From Arthrobacter sp. SPG23 (lineage in GTDB: Bacteria; Actinomycetota; Actinomycetes; Actinomycetales; Micrococcaceae), in contig NZ_JYCN01000009.1 in assembly GCF_000876655.1 (NCBI RefSeq), positions 186,001 to 250,000 on the forward strand: 64,000 nucleotides of DNA, in the 5' to 3' direction. The first letter of the stretch is position 1; each line of letters starts with the position of its first letter. Shown piece after piece: positions 23,172 to 31,085 of this stretch. The notes below the pieces were generated by a model, which was not told where the DNA came from, made no database searches, and worked only from the letters and a program-made list of their open reading frames with translations. The translations under genes were made by a program, and so were the position numbers.

Positions 23172-24083
23172 ATGCACGCACTGGGGAAGCAATGGCCTGT
23201 GAGCGGTGCGAAGACTATGGCATCCGCCCTGGGTACGCTGTGCGTGGCCGTGTTCCTGACCCTGGGTGCAGTGCTGGGACTGGGCGCCTGCACGCCGGGC
23301 CCTCATGCGGAGCCGACATCCACGGGCACCACCTTGCGGCCCACATCCGGGAGTGAACCGACCCCAATCGTTGAGGAGCCCACGGACTGGAAACCTGGAG
23401 CGGGTCCCGGCCCTTTCCCGACGGTGCGTGCCACCCCGACCAAAACGCAGCCCTCTGAGGGCGAAGCGTCAACGCCTCCGCCGCTTCCCACCTCAACTGC
23501 CTTCGAACGGGCCAGGCGGGCCAAGGAAATCCTGGAAACCTGCGTCCGGGGCGAGCTGACCTTCCGGCCGCCGTCCCCGATGCGCCAGGGGGAGACCCGG
23601 GAGTTCGTCCTGCATGTCACGTTGGGCGACCCCGGCGCAGGCCACGAGAAGAACATCCCCGGACCCAATCCGGTGCAGACCCGTGCGCCGATTGTGTGCG
23701 AGGAGATGCGGGCGGATCTCTCCGGAGCGGGCATGACCATTGAACGGGCCGGAAATCCGAGCGGCGAGATGCTGGTGCCGGAACAGGGCGTCGCGGAGTG
23801 GCGCTGGTGGGTCACGCCGAAGGATCCGGGACGGAAAACCATGACCCTGCAGCTGTTTGCCACCGCCGAGGACGGGCCGGACCTGAGCCTGGAGACGTTC
23901 CGGGAGGACATCCAGGTGGAGATCGAACTGGTTTACGTGCTGAACGCGCTGGTGAAGGACTGGGCGCAGCCGCTGGGTTTGACCATCCCGGTGCTGATAG
24001 GTGCACTTGGCGCCCTCCTCGTGTGGTCGCGCTCCAAGCGCCGCAAAGCCAAGCATGCCGCCAACACAACGCCGCCGGGCTGA
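23172..24083 (+). CDS. exported lipoprotein-like protein with C-terminal membrane anchor
   Basis: 303 residues. N-terminal hydrophobic helix (about 19-39) ending in LGAC (Cys 40), a possible lipobox. A long Pro/Thr/Ser-rich spacer (41-110) follows, then a beta-type domain (about 115-245, with CVRGELTFRPPSPMRQGE and two cysteines). A second hydrophobic helix (about 263-282) precedes a basic KRRKAK cytoplasmic tail. It thus looks anchored at both ends, with the domain outside. ATG at 23217 (MASAL) is an alternative start. Follows lipoprotein copy 2 by 93 bases. Family unknown. Confidence 0.7.
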   Translation: MHALGKQWPVSGAKTMASALGTLCVAVFLTLGAVLGLGACTPGPHAEPTSTGTTLRPTSGSEPTPIVEEPTDWKPGAGPGPFPTVRATPTKTQPSEGEASTPPPLPTSTAFERARRAKEILETCVRGELTFRPPSPMRQGETREFVLHVTLGDPGAGHEKNIPGPNPVQTRAPIVCEEMRADLSGAGMTIERAGNPSGEMLVPEQGVAEWRWWVTPKDPGRKTMTLQLFATAEDGPDLSLETFREDIQVEIELVYVLNALVKDWAQPLGLTIPVLIGALGALLVWSRSKRRKAKHAANTTPPG

Positions 24084-24146
24084 GCCAGGCGCTGAGCCTG
24101 TGCGGTGGGGGAGCGAAACCTCCGGTCACGGCACTACATTGGAACC

Positions 24147-24452
24147 ATGGCTCATGCTGCAGATCAGGACGCGGGGCCGGAGGTCCGCTTGCGGGCACGC
24201 GTCGAAGGCGTGGTCCAGGCGGTCGGGTTCCGGTACTGGACCGTGCGGAAGGCTGAGGAACTCTCGCTGACCGGAACGGTGAGGAACGACGACGACGGCA
24301 CGGTCGCCGTCGTCGTCGAAGGTCCCCAGGCGGTGGTGCTGGAGTTCCGCCGCTGGCTGAGGTCCGAGGACGCGCCGGGGCGCGTGGACCACGTGGAGGA
24401 GTCGGTGTCGCCGGCGACGGGGGAGTTCAGCGGCTTCGACGTGGTGTACTGA
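24147..24452 (+). CDS. acyP: acylphosphatase
   Basis: 101 residues. RVEGVVQAVGFRYWTVRKA carries the catalytic arginine, and GTVRNDDDGTV the catalytic asparagine, both in the expected order. Length and beta-alpha-beta pattern fit the family, which hydrolyses acyl phosphates such as acetyl phosphate or carbamoyl phosphate in the cytosol. The ATG at 24147 is chosen since the upstream GTG at 24105 is still antisense to no gene but adds unrelated residues. Confidence 0.93.
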   Translation: MAHAADQDAGPEVRLRARVEGVVQAVGFRYWTVRKAEELSLTGTVRNDDDGTVAVVVEGPQAVVLEFRRWLRSEDAPGRVDHVEESVSPATGEFSGFDVVY

Positions 24453-24485
24453 GCCGGACTCCGGCGGTTAAGCCGGCGGCCGACC

Positions 24486-25682
24486 TTACGTGAGGCCTTC
24501 CCGTTGCAAGGCTTCGTCGTGCTCGGCGTGGGCCTGCTTGAGCAGGTCCATGAACTCGGTCTCGTCCCGGATGAGCCGCTTGTACTTCTCGGGGAGCTTC
24601 CTGAGCTCGGCTTCCTCACGGACCATCTTGTTGAAGATCTCCTCGCGTTCGGCAATGCCCGTCTCGTAGTTCAGGTCCACGTATTCGGTGGCGTGCCGCT
24701 TGGCGCCGGAGACCATGTTCTTCGCCTTGCCCTTGGGGCTGTAGATCGAGGCAAGCACCGTGACCACCAGGACGCCGATAATCACGGTCAGAGAGAGGCC
24801 TGTGCTGATCTCGACGACGGTCACGTGTTCGCCGCCGTTGATGAACGGCAGGTTGTTTTCGTGCAGCGCGTGGAGGATCAGCTTGACGCCGATGAAGCCG
24901 AGGATCGCTGCCAGGCCGTAGGCAAGGTAAATGAGGCGGTCCAGTAGTTCGTCGATGAGGAAGAACAGTTGGCGCAGGCCCATGAGCGAGAACGCCGTGG
25001 CGGTGAAAACCACGAAGACGTTCTGGGTCAGGCCGAAGATTGCAGGGATGGAGTCGAGGGCAAACAGGATGTCCGTGCCGCCGATGGCCACCATCACCAG
25101 GAGCATGGGGGTGAGGACTCGTTTGCCGTTTTCCACGGTGAAGAGCTTGTCGCCGTCGTAGTGCTGGGACGCGGGGAGGAACTTCCTGGCGAGCCTGACC
25201 ACCAGACCCTCGGAGTCGTCGTCGTGCGAATCGGGTTTGAGAAGGTTGCCGGCGGTGACCAGCAGGATGAGGCCGAAGATGTAGAACACCCAGGCGAAGC
25301 TGTTGATCAGGGCGGCGCCCAGGAAGATGAAGCCGGTGCGCGCGATCAGCGAGAAGACGATGCCGAACAGGAGTACTTTTTGCTGGTCGGCACGCGGAAC
25401 CTTGAAGCTGGCCATGATGATCAGGAACACGAAGAGGTTGTCCACGGACAGGGCCTTCTCGGTGACGTAGCCGGCGAAGTATTCCGTGCCCATGGTGGGG
25501 CCGCCAAAAACCAGGACGCCGATGCCGAACAACAGGGCGATGCCTACGTAGATCGCTGACCACGTGGCCGACTCCCTGAGCTTGGGGGAGTGCGCCTTGC
25601 GGACGTGGAAGAAGAAGTCGAAGGCCAGCAGGCCCACAATGCCGATAATGGTCAGAATCCATACGTATAAGGGGACCTGCAT
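24486..25682 (-). CDS. TerC/Alx-family integral membrane protein
   Basis: 398 residues with about nine hydrophobic helices. Family motifs: DFFFHVRKAHSP in the first loop, GTEYFAGYVTEKALSVDNLF (acidic residues in membrane helices, likely metal contacts), TDILFALDSIPAIFG, and FVVFTATAFSLMGLR. TerC/Alx proteins are linked to manganese export and tellurite resistance. A hydrophilic C-terminal tail of about 75 residues (after residue 325) is cytoplasmic, with the charged end FMDLLKQAHAEHDE. Convergent with acylphosphatase. Confidence 0.92.
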   Translation of the reverse strand: MQVPLYVWILTIIGIVGLLAFDFFFHVRKAHSPKLRESATWSAIYVGIALLFGIGVLVFGGPTMGTEYFAGYVTEKALSVDNLFVFLIIMASFKVPRADQQKVLLFGIVFSLIARTGFIFLGAALINSFAWVFYIFGLILLVTAGNLLKPDSHDDDSEGLVVRLARKFLPASQHYDGDKLFTVENGKRVLTPMLLVMVAIGGTDILFALDSIPAIFGLTQNVFVVFTATAFSLMGLRQLFFLIDELLDRLIYLAYGLAAILGFIGVKLILHALHENNLPFINGGEHVTVVEISTGLSLTVIIGVLVVTVLASIYSPKGKAKNMVSGAKRHATEYVDLNYETGIAEREEIFNKMVREEAELRKLPEKYKRLIRDETEFMDLLKQAHAEHDEALQREGLT

Positions 25683-25784
25683 GCTGCGTGCCTTCCGGTC
25701 GGTGGGGGTGATATCAACCCTACCGGGCGGTTGTTGCAGGGCGGTGTCAGCTATTGGGCAATGTCAGCTACTGACCGGTGTGAG

Positions 25785-26144
25785 TTACTGGGCGGTGTCG
25801 GCCCAGCCTTTGCTGGACGGTCCGCCGTCGGCTCCGTCCTCGCACAGCCGGAAGGCCACGGCCGCGGCCTGGGCGACCGAGGCGGCGGAAGCTTCCTTGG
25901 GCGCCGCCCCTCCGGCGGCATTGCTTGTGGTTCCCGCGCTTCGAGTTCCGGCGGCGAGACCCGCCGCATAGCCCACCATCAGCGCCGTGATTGGCGCCGC
26001 TGCGTGGGTGACCGACCGTGCGGATTCACCGGCCAGGTCAAGGATCAGTTCACGGTCGAAGTCGAGGTCCAGGAGCTGCAGCGCCTGGGCCAGCCGGTGG
26101 CTCCACTGGTCCAGGATCTGTGCTTCGACGTCGTTGGCGGCCAT
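25785..26144 (-). CDS. DUF6457-type small protein
   Basis: 119 residues. A first helical part (VEAQILDQWSHRLAQALQLL, then LDLAGESARSVTHAAAPITA) and a hydrophobic MVGYAAGLAAG match the DUF6457 pattern common in actinobacteria, often next to molybdopterin cofactor genes. None of those is here. The rest (about 70-119) is Ala/Gly-rich. The ATG has GAGGAGA upstream. Function unknown. Confidence 0.65.
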   Translation of the reverse strand: MAANDVEAQILDQWSHRLAQALQLLDLDFDRELILDLAGESARSVTHAAAPITALMVGYAAGLAAGTRSAGTTSNAAGGAAPKEASAASVAQAAAVAFRLCEDGADGGPSSKGWADTAQ

Positions 26145-26221
26145 GTTCTCTCCTCAGTCAGAAATAACGGCAGATGCCTCGAGGTTAGGCTGTAGCGAGA
26201 GCCGCTATCAAGGAGATCCCG

Positions 26222-26575
26222 ATGACTGATGTAACCATCCGCCACAACCCGGACCGCGAGCGCTTTGAAGTTGTGGTTGCCGGCAACGTGATCGGCAAGG
26301 CCGCGTACAAAACGTACGACGCCGGCGACTCACCGCAACGGATTTTCTACCACACGGTGATTAACGAGGAATACGGCGGCCAGGGGCTTGCGGGCAAGCT
26401 CGCCACCGTTGCCCTTGATGAAACCGTCGCCGCTGGGCTGGGCATTGTGCCGGTATGCCCGTACATCAAGAAGTTCCTCACCAAGCACCCGGAGTATGCC
26501 ACCGCCACCGTAGCGACGACGCCGGCCCACCTCGAGTTCCTCAGCTCGGCGCTGGCGGCCCGCGCCCGGACATAG
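26222..26575 (+). CDS. GNAT-like N-acetyltransferase (YidJ/CG type)
   Basis: 117 residues, the short form of the GNAT fold (Acetyltransf_CG). HTVINEEYGGQGLAGKLA is the acetyl-CoA pyrophosphate loop (Q/R-x-x-G-x-G/A type), and VPVCPYIKKFLTKHPEY is the highly conserved C-terminal part. Substrate unknown. The last 35 bases overlap the end of the convergent HNH gene. Confidence 0.88.
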   Translation: MTDVTIRHNPDRERFEVVVAGNVIGKAAYKTYDAGDSPQRIFYHTVINEEYGGQGLAGKLATVALDETVAAGLGIVPVCPYIKKFLTKHPEYATATVATTPAHLEFLSSALAARART

Positions 26576-28118
26576 CTGGCGCGGAGCTGTGCCTGGCTTG
26601 GCCGGCGGCGGGACGCGTTGCCAGCGTGAGTGAAGGCGTAGTCAAGCCGCGCAGCCAGGCAGCGATCCACGACTCCCAGTCCGGGAACGGGTCGACGGGC
26701 AGGTCTGTATCGGGACCGTAGTTCGCGCCGGGGGTGTGCTCCGCCGTCTCAGCAGTTTGCACCACGTCGGGTGGCCAGTGGTTGGCAGGTGGCATCCAAG
26801 GTGGTTCCCAGTCATGCTGTTCGCCGGGGTAGCGGCGTCCTGAGGGTGATTCCCAGCCGGGTGGCGCGTCGTGGGTGGCGTTGATCGGTTTCCAGCCGGT
26901 GGTGTGCCGGAGGCGGTGGTGTTTGCGGCATGGCTGGCCGAGGTTGGAGACTCCGGTGGTGCCGCCTTCGTGCCAGGGCGTGATGTGATCTGCTTCAGTG
27001 TCCAGGGACTGGTTGTTGCATCCGGGAAACGGACATTTGCCGTCCCGGAGGCGAAGCCATTGGCGCATGGCCGTTGAAATGCGGTAGCTGGCGCGTTGGA
27101 TTTCCAGCGGTGCCCCGGTGCGGGGGTCGGTCAGGACGCGATGGAAAGAGGTGGCGCCGTCTGCGATGAGCCGGCGGGCCATGCTGGGCGGGATGGGCCC
27201 GTAGCCATCCAGGTGGGCAGGTTCTTCCGTGGCGCCCAAGAGCGACAGCACAGGCACTGTGACCAAGACTTGCGCCTTGGGCGACGGGACGCCGTCAGCG
27301 ACGCCGCCGAGTAGCCAGGCGGCGGCGGTGTCGGCCCGGAGTTGGGAAAGGTTTCGGGGTTCGGCCGGGTTTTGGAGGTCCCTGGCTGCGGCAGTGGCGC
27401 GGTTCCAAATGGATGCGGCAGTGTCCGCGGGCAAATAGGCGGAGAGCCAGGCCATGCCGTCGCGGTCCGGGATGTATTCCAGGCGCCGGTCCTGGGCGCT
27501 GGTCCTGTGGCGCTGTTCGATGCTGACTGGGTGGTGGCGTTCCCGCCAGATGCGTGCTTTGGCGCGGAAGCGGGAGGGCACGAGGTCCCCGGGTGGGCAG
27601 CCCCGGGCCGGGTTCACAGCATCGGGGTCCAGGAAATGCGCTTCCAGCGTGGCGGCTGCGGCGGGGGTCAGGCCGGTGGTTTCGTCGACGAGGACCCGGG
27701 CGTGCTGCCAGGAGATGGTCCCGGCCTCCAGAGCAGTAAGCGTCAGTGGCAGTGCCGAAGTGAGTTGCCGGGCTTCCTCGAGGAAGGCTCCTGCCGTTCT
27801 TTCGGTGACGGTCAGGGCACAGGCCAATTCGGCCACCAGGCCCATTTCGGCGGCGCACTGCTCCTGGGGCGACGCGGCCGGGGATGCCATGGCCCGGGAC
27901 GCCGCGGCGAACGTGTCAGCCAGCCGGACCTTGAAGGCGGCGGTTCGAGCTTCGATGCGACCCACCTCGGTGAAGGCATCCAGGCAGTCGTCGGCAAGCT
28001 GCCGTAGGGGATCCGAATCCGGCGCTCCGGCGAGCCGTGAACTATCGCACAGGCGGTGCAGCGCAGCAACGGAGGCCGTTATGGCGTTGAGTGCCTCGGA
28101 TACTGCGGTGCTTTGCAT
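26541..28118 (-). CDS. DUF222 / HNH endonuclease (13E12-repeat family)
   Basis: 525 residues from the ATG at 28118. The N-terminal DUF222 domain (about 30-330) carries a helical GTISWQHARVLVDETTGL, with RRLEYIPDRDGMAWLSAYLP in the middle. The C-terminal HNH nuclease has CPFPGCNN, EADHITPWHEGG and LGQPCRKHHRLRH, a zinc-binding HNH arrangement with the catalytic His in ADHI. A Pro/Trp-rich tail follows. These proteins are abundant in Actinobacteria and their biological role is unclear. Reading further upstream to 28508 only adds sequence antisense to the next gene. Confidence 0.88.
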   Translation of the reverse strand: MQSTAVSEALNAITASVAALHRLCDSSRLAGAPDSDPLRQLADDCLDAFTEVGRIEARTAAFKVRLADTFAAASRAMASPAASPQEQCAAEMGLVAELACALTVTERTAGAFLEEARQLTSALPLTLTALEAGTISWQHARVLVDETTGLTPAAAATLEAHFLDPDAVNPARGCPPGDLVPSRFRAKARIWRERHHPVSIEQRHRTSAQDRRLEYIPDRDGMAWLSAYLPADTAASIWNRATAAARDLQNPAEPRNLSQLRADTAAAWLLGGVADGVPSPKAQVLVTVPVLSLLGATEEPAHLDGYGPIPPSMARRLIADGATSFHRVLTDPRTGAPLEIQRASYRISTAMRQWLRLRDGKCPFPGCNNQSLDTEADHITPWHEGGTTGVSNLGQPCRKHHRLRHTTGWKPINATHDAPPGWESPSGRRYPGEQHDWEPPWMPPANHWPPDVVQTAETAEHTPGANYGPDTDLPVDPFPDWESWIAAWLRGLTTPSLTLATRPAAGQARHSSAPAMSGRGPPAPS

Positions 28119-28296
28119 ATAAACAGTCTGGTGGGAGGGTCTGACATTTAACGCTGCCCGCAGCGCCCACCGCACCGAAGCGCCGCCGTCGTGCGTTGTA
28201 TTCCGGTTCCGCACACCGTTTCGCTCCGAACTGGGCAAGCCGAACTGGCCAAGGCGCCCGGCTGCCCGCAGGTCAGCCGTGGGGCAGAATGGGGGC

Positions 28297-28815
28297 GTGA
28301 CCTCACCGAACGTAACCGTAAACCGCAAGCCGAAAATGAAGCAGTGGGGGCTGACGAGCCTGGTGGTGACTGCGCTGGTCCTCTGCCTCGGCCCGGTTCT
28401 TATGGTGGTCGGCACACTCCAGATCAATGCCGACGAGGACTTGGCGCGGACCGGCGAGCAGGTCGCTGGAACCATCACCGAATTCCACGACAGATCGAAC
28501 GCTTCCAAGCGCAGGATGAAAGTGGAGTTCCACTCAGCCGACGGTTCGCTGCACTACGAGTGGATCGCGGTGGACTATGAACAGCACCCCGTAGTGGGCG
28601 AGGAGGTCACGGTGGCCTACCGGGAATCCGACCCGGGCCAGGCAACGGTGCTGGGGTTTGAAAGCGACGGCGTGTATTTTCGGGGAGTCGGCACCGTCCT
28701 GACCTGTATTTTCGGGGGAATCGGAATCTTCCTTGTCGTCTCCTACCTGCTGGGCGTCCGGCAGGACCGGAAGAAGCTCGCCGAGCAGCTCAACCAAGGC
28801 AGCCACGGAGGTTAG
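28297..28815 (+). CDS. DUF3592-type membrane protein
   Basis: 172 residues from GTG 28297 (a GTG at 28279 and an ATG at 28336 are alternatives; a G-run lies directly before 28297). A hydrophobic helix (about 20-42) is followed by a beta-rich domain: GEQVAGTITEFHDRS, VEFHSADGS, and HPVVGEEVTVAYRESDPGQA, the DUF3592 hallmark. A second helix (about 130-152) ends in a charged tail. The domain lies outside the membrane or in the cytosol. Likely co-transcribed with the GNAT seven bases downstream. Confidence 0.75.
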   Translation: MTSPNVTVNRKPKMKQWGLTSLVVTALVLCLGPVLMVVGTLQINADEDLARTGEQVAGTITEFHDRSNASKRRMKVEFHSADGSLHYEWIAVDYEQHPVVGEEVTVAYRESDPGQATVLGFESDGVYFRGVGTVLTCIFGGIGIFLVVSYLLGVRQDRKKLAEQLNQGSHGG

Positions 28816-28821
28816 GCTGAA

Positions 28822-29325
28822 ATGATGGACTACCACATCCGTCAGGCCACTCCCGAGGATGCTGAGGCCGTGGTACGTATGCACACTTTGGCGCACGAGG
28901 AGTGCTACGGGCGCCAGTTATCACCGGAATTCTTCCAGGCCCGCAGGGCGAGTATTCCCGTACGGGTTGAACAGCGCCGACAATTCCTGGCGGCCACTGA
29001 CCCCCGGCTCATTGCCCTGGACGACAGCAATGAAGTGGTAGGACTGGCCGACGCGGGCCCTGGCCTCGATGCGGACGGGCCCGAACAGCTGGAGGTGTAT
29101 GCGATCTACATCCTCCGACGCACGTACGGCAGCGGCCTTGGCGCCGCGCTGTTGCATGCCGCCGTCGGCGATTCACCGGCGTACCTCTGGGTGCTCGAGG
29201 ACAATCCCCGGGCGCGGGCCTTTTACCTCAAACACGGCTTTCGGCCCGACGGTGAACGCAAACTGCTTCCGCCGGAGTGGGAGGAACTGCCCGTGATCCG
29301 GATGGTCCGGCCGGTCAGGACGTAG
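28822..29325 (+). CDS. GNAT-family acetyltransferase
   Basis: 167 residues. YHIRQATPEDAEAVVRM at the start, YAIYILRRTYGSGLGAALL as the acetyl-CoA loop (R-x-Y-G-x-G), and LEDNPRARAFYLKHGFRPDG form the classic GNAT pattern. GGAGG lies nine bases before the ATG at 28822, inside the end of the DUF3592 gene, so the two are coupled. The acceptor is unknown. Confidence 0.9.
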   Translation: MMDYHIRQATPEDAEAVVRMHTLAHEECYGRQLSPEFFQARRASIPVRVEQRRQFLAATDPRLIALDDSNEVVGLADAGPGLDADGPEQLEVYAIYILRRTYGSGLGAALLHAAVGDSPAYLWVLEDNPRARAFYLKHGFRPDGERKLLPPEWEELPVIRMVRPVRT

Positions 29326-29424
29326 GTTAGTCCGCAGCGTCATCCGGCTCCGAGCGCAGCATGTCGCCGGGCTGGCACGCCAGCACCGGGCCACAAGCCC
29401 AACGGCCGTGGTAGCCTGCCGACG

Positions 29425-30453
29425 ATGGCTGTGGACCCTGCCCTGCTCGACTGGCTGCTTGACTCCGACCCGGCTCTGCGCTGGCAGGTGGAGCGCGACC
29501 TTGCGGGCGCCCCGCTTGAGGAGTGGGGCGCCACCCGGGCGCGGCTTGCGACGGAAGGGTTCGCGGCGCGGCTGCTCGCGCTGCAGGATCCCGACGGGCA
29601 ATGGGCGGGCGGAGCGTTCTTCCCTGGCGACTTCGACTTCCATGGCCCCGAGGCAGCCGATGACGCGGGGCAGCCGTGGACCGCAACGACGTGGACCCTC
29701 AACACTCTCCGCGACTGGGGCCTCGATGCGTCCGCGCTCGCCGGCACGGCCGAGCTCCTCGCAGCCAACAGCCGCTGGGAGTACGACAACCTGCCCTATT
29801 GGGGTGGCGAGGTGGACTGCTGCATCAACGCTTACACGCTCGCCAGCGGGGCGTGGCTCGGGGCGGATGTCGCCGGGATTGCCCAATGGTTCCTGGACCA
29901 TCAAATGGCCGACGGCGGCTGGAACTGCGAGTGGGTGGAAGGCTCCGCCCGTTCGTCGTTCCATTCCACGCTCAACTCCCTGAAGGGGCTGCTGTACTAC
30001 GAGGCCACGACCGGCGGAAGTGACGCGCTGCGCGCCGCACGCCGGGCCGGTGAGGAATACCTGCTGCAACGCCGGCTGCTCCGCACCCTGTCCACCGGCG
30101 AACTCGTCGGTCCGTGGGTGACGCATTTTGCTTACCCGTTCCGCTCTTTCTACAGCGCGCTCAACGCGGCGGACTACTTCCGGGAGGCGGCCCTGCACGA
30201 CGGCGTCCGGCCCGACCCAGCCCTTCAGGAGGCGGCCCTGCACGACGGCGTCCTTCCCGACCCGCGACTGGCTGACGCGATGGAGGTGATACGGGCCGCC
30301 CGCCGTCCTGACGGCACCTGGCTGCAAGAGCGACGCCACCCGGGACGGGTGTGGTTCGAGATCGACGTGGGCCCCGGCGAGCCGTCGAAATGGTTGACCT
30401 TCATTGGCACCCGGGTGCTCCAGTGGTGGGACGGGACGGTCGGGGTCCCGTAG
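29425..30453 (+). CDS. squalene-cyclase / prenyltransferase-fold protein
   Basis: 342 residues. Repeats of the alpha6-alpha6 toroid type are visible: LLALQDPDGQWAGGAFF, WFLDHQMADGGWNCEW, and RAARRPDGTWLQERR, each with the QW-like Gly-x-Trp core of terpenoid cyclases. The catalytic DXDD motif of squalene-hopene cyclases was not seen, and the length is half of a full cyclase. So this is a cyclase-fold protein of unknown activity. A 15-residue unit is duplicated near residues 254-283. No ribosome site is clear before the ATG at 29425. Confidence 0.75.
   Translation: MAVDPALLDWLLDSDPALRWQVERDLAGAPLEEWGATRARLATEGFAARLLALQDPDGQWAGGAFFPGDFDFHGPEAADDAGQPWTATTWTLNTLRDWGLDASALAGTAELLAANSRWEYDNLPYWGGEVDCCINAYTLASGAWLGADVAGIAQWFLDHQMADGGWNCEWVEGSARSSFHSTLNSLKGLLYYEATTGGSDALRAARRAGEEYLLQRRLLRTLSTGELVGPWVTHFAYPFRSFYSALNAADYFREAALHDGVRPDPALQEAALHDGVLPDPRLADAMEVIRAARRPDGTWLQERRHPGRVWFEIDVGPGEPSKWLTFIGTRVLQWWDGTVGVP
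30184..30273 (+). repeat. in-frame 45-bp tandem duplication
   Basis: Two 45-base units (30184-30228 and 30229-30273) encode EAALHDGVRPDPALQ and EAALHDGVLPDPRLA inside the cyclase-fold gene. The first 25 bases are identical. The length keeps the frame, and only late positions have diverged, so the event looks recent. Confidence 0.85.
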
Positions 30454-30558
30454 CTGCGGGCCTCAAGTGTCCGTTCGCGCCCTCCCGGACGCCGGCGGAC
30501 CCGGATGCAGGACCACCGGCCTATATCGCCCGGCAGTCCTGATGGGTACCGTGGCCTC

Positions 30559-30918
30559 ATGCAGAAGATTTCGATCGAAGCCCTTGCCCGGCAGCAGCTC
30601 GCCGCGGCGCTTGCAGCGAACAACGGGCGTGCTGCCGACACCGTTTACGGCGGGCACGAAAAGGTGCTCCGCCAGACTGTCATGGCGCTCAAGGCCGGCA
30701 CGCAGTTGAGCGAGCACCAGAACCCGGGCGACGCCACGGTCTTTGTGCTCCAAGGCAGCCTCCGCCTGCGCGCCGGCGACAACTCGTGGGACGGCAGGCC
30801 GGGTGACCTGCTGATCGTCCCGGACGGCCTGCACAGCCTGGAAGCGGAGGAAGACTCCACGTTCCTGTTTACCGTGGCGAAGGGCGCGAAGGGCACGAAG
30901 GGCACGAAGCAGGACTGA
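30559..30918 (+). CDS. small cupin protein
   Basis: 119 residues from the ATG at 30559. Cupin pattern: MALKAGTQLSEHQNPGDATV and FVLQGSLRLRAGDN (motif 1), then GDLLIVPDGLHSLEAEED (motif 2). Motif 1 has one histidine (EHQNPGDA), so metal binding may be reduced. The C-terminus is a short KGAKGTKGTK basic repeat. Probable sensor or isomerase; function unknown. Confidence 0.8.
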   Translation: MQKISIEALARQQLAAALAANNGRAADTVYGGHEKVLRQTVMALKAGTQLSEHQNPGDATVFVLQGSLRLRAGDNSWDGRPGDLLIVPDGLHSLEAEEDSTFLFTVAKGAKGTKGTKQD

Positions 30919-30941
30919 GGCCGCCGCAGCCTTCTCTCGGG

Positions 30942-31007
30942 CCCAACTGGCTCGCACTTAACGTCGTGAAAAGCGCTTTTGGCGACGTTAAGTGCCACCC
31001 AGTTGGG
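30942..31007. repeat. long interrupted palindrome (cruciform-type element)
   Basis: Nested perfect arms: CCCAACTGG (30942-30950) with 30999-31007, and GCACTTAACGTCG (30954-30966) with 30983-30995. The centre is itself a palindrome, AAAAGCGCTTTT (30969-30980). The 66-base element lies between the cupin and the MFS gene. It may end transcription, but its size and regularity suggest a dispersed palindromic repeat; no second copy was seen here. Confidence 0.75.
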
Positions 31008-31085
31008 GGCGCGGAGAGCGGCTCTGACGGCACGCCGTCGTAACCAAGTTCGGACACCCGCGCCGATGTAGGCAAGACTGTTTCC

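Noticed and set aside
30942..31007. CRISPR-like repeat
   Set aside because: A single interrupted palindrome with no regularly spaced second copy; no cas genes in the window.
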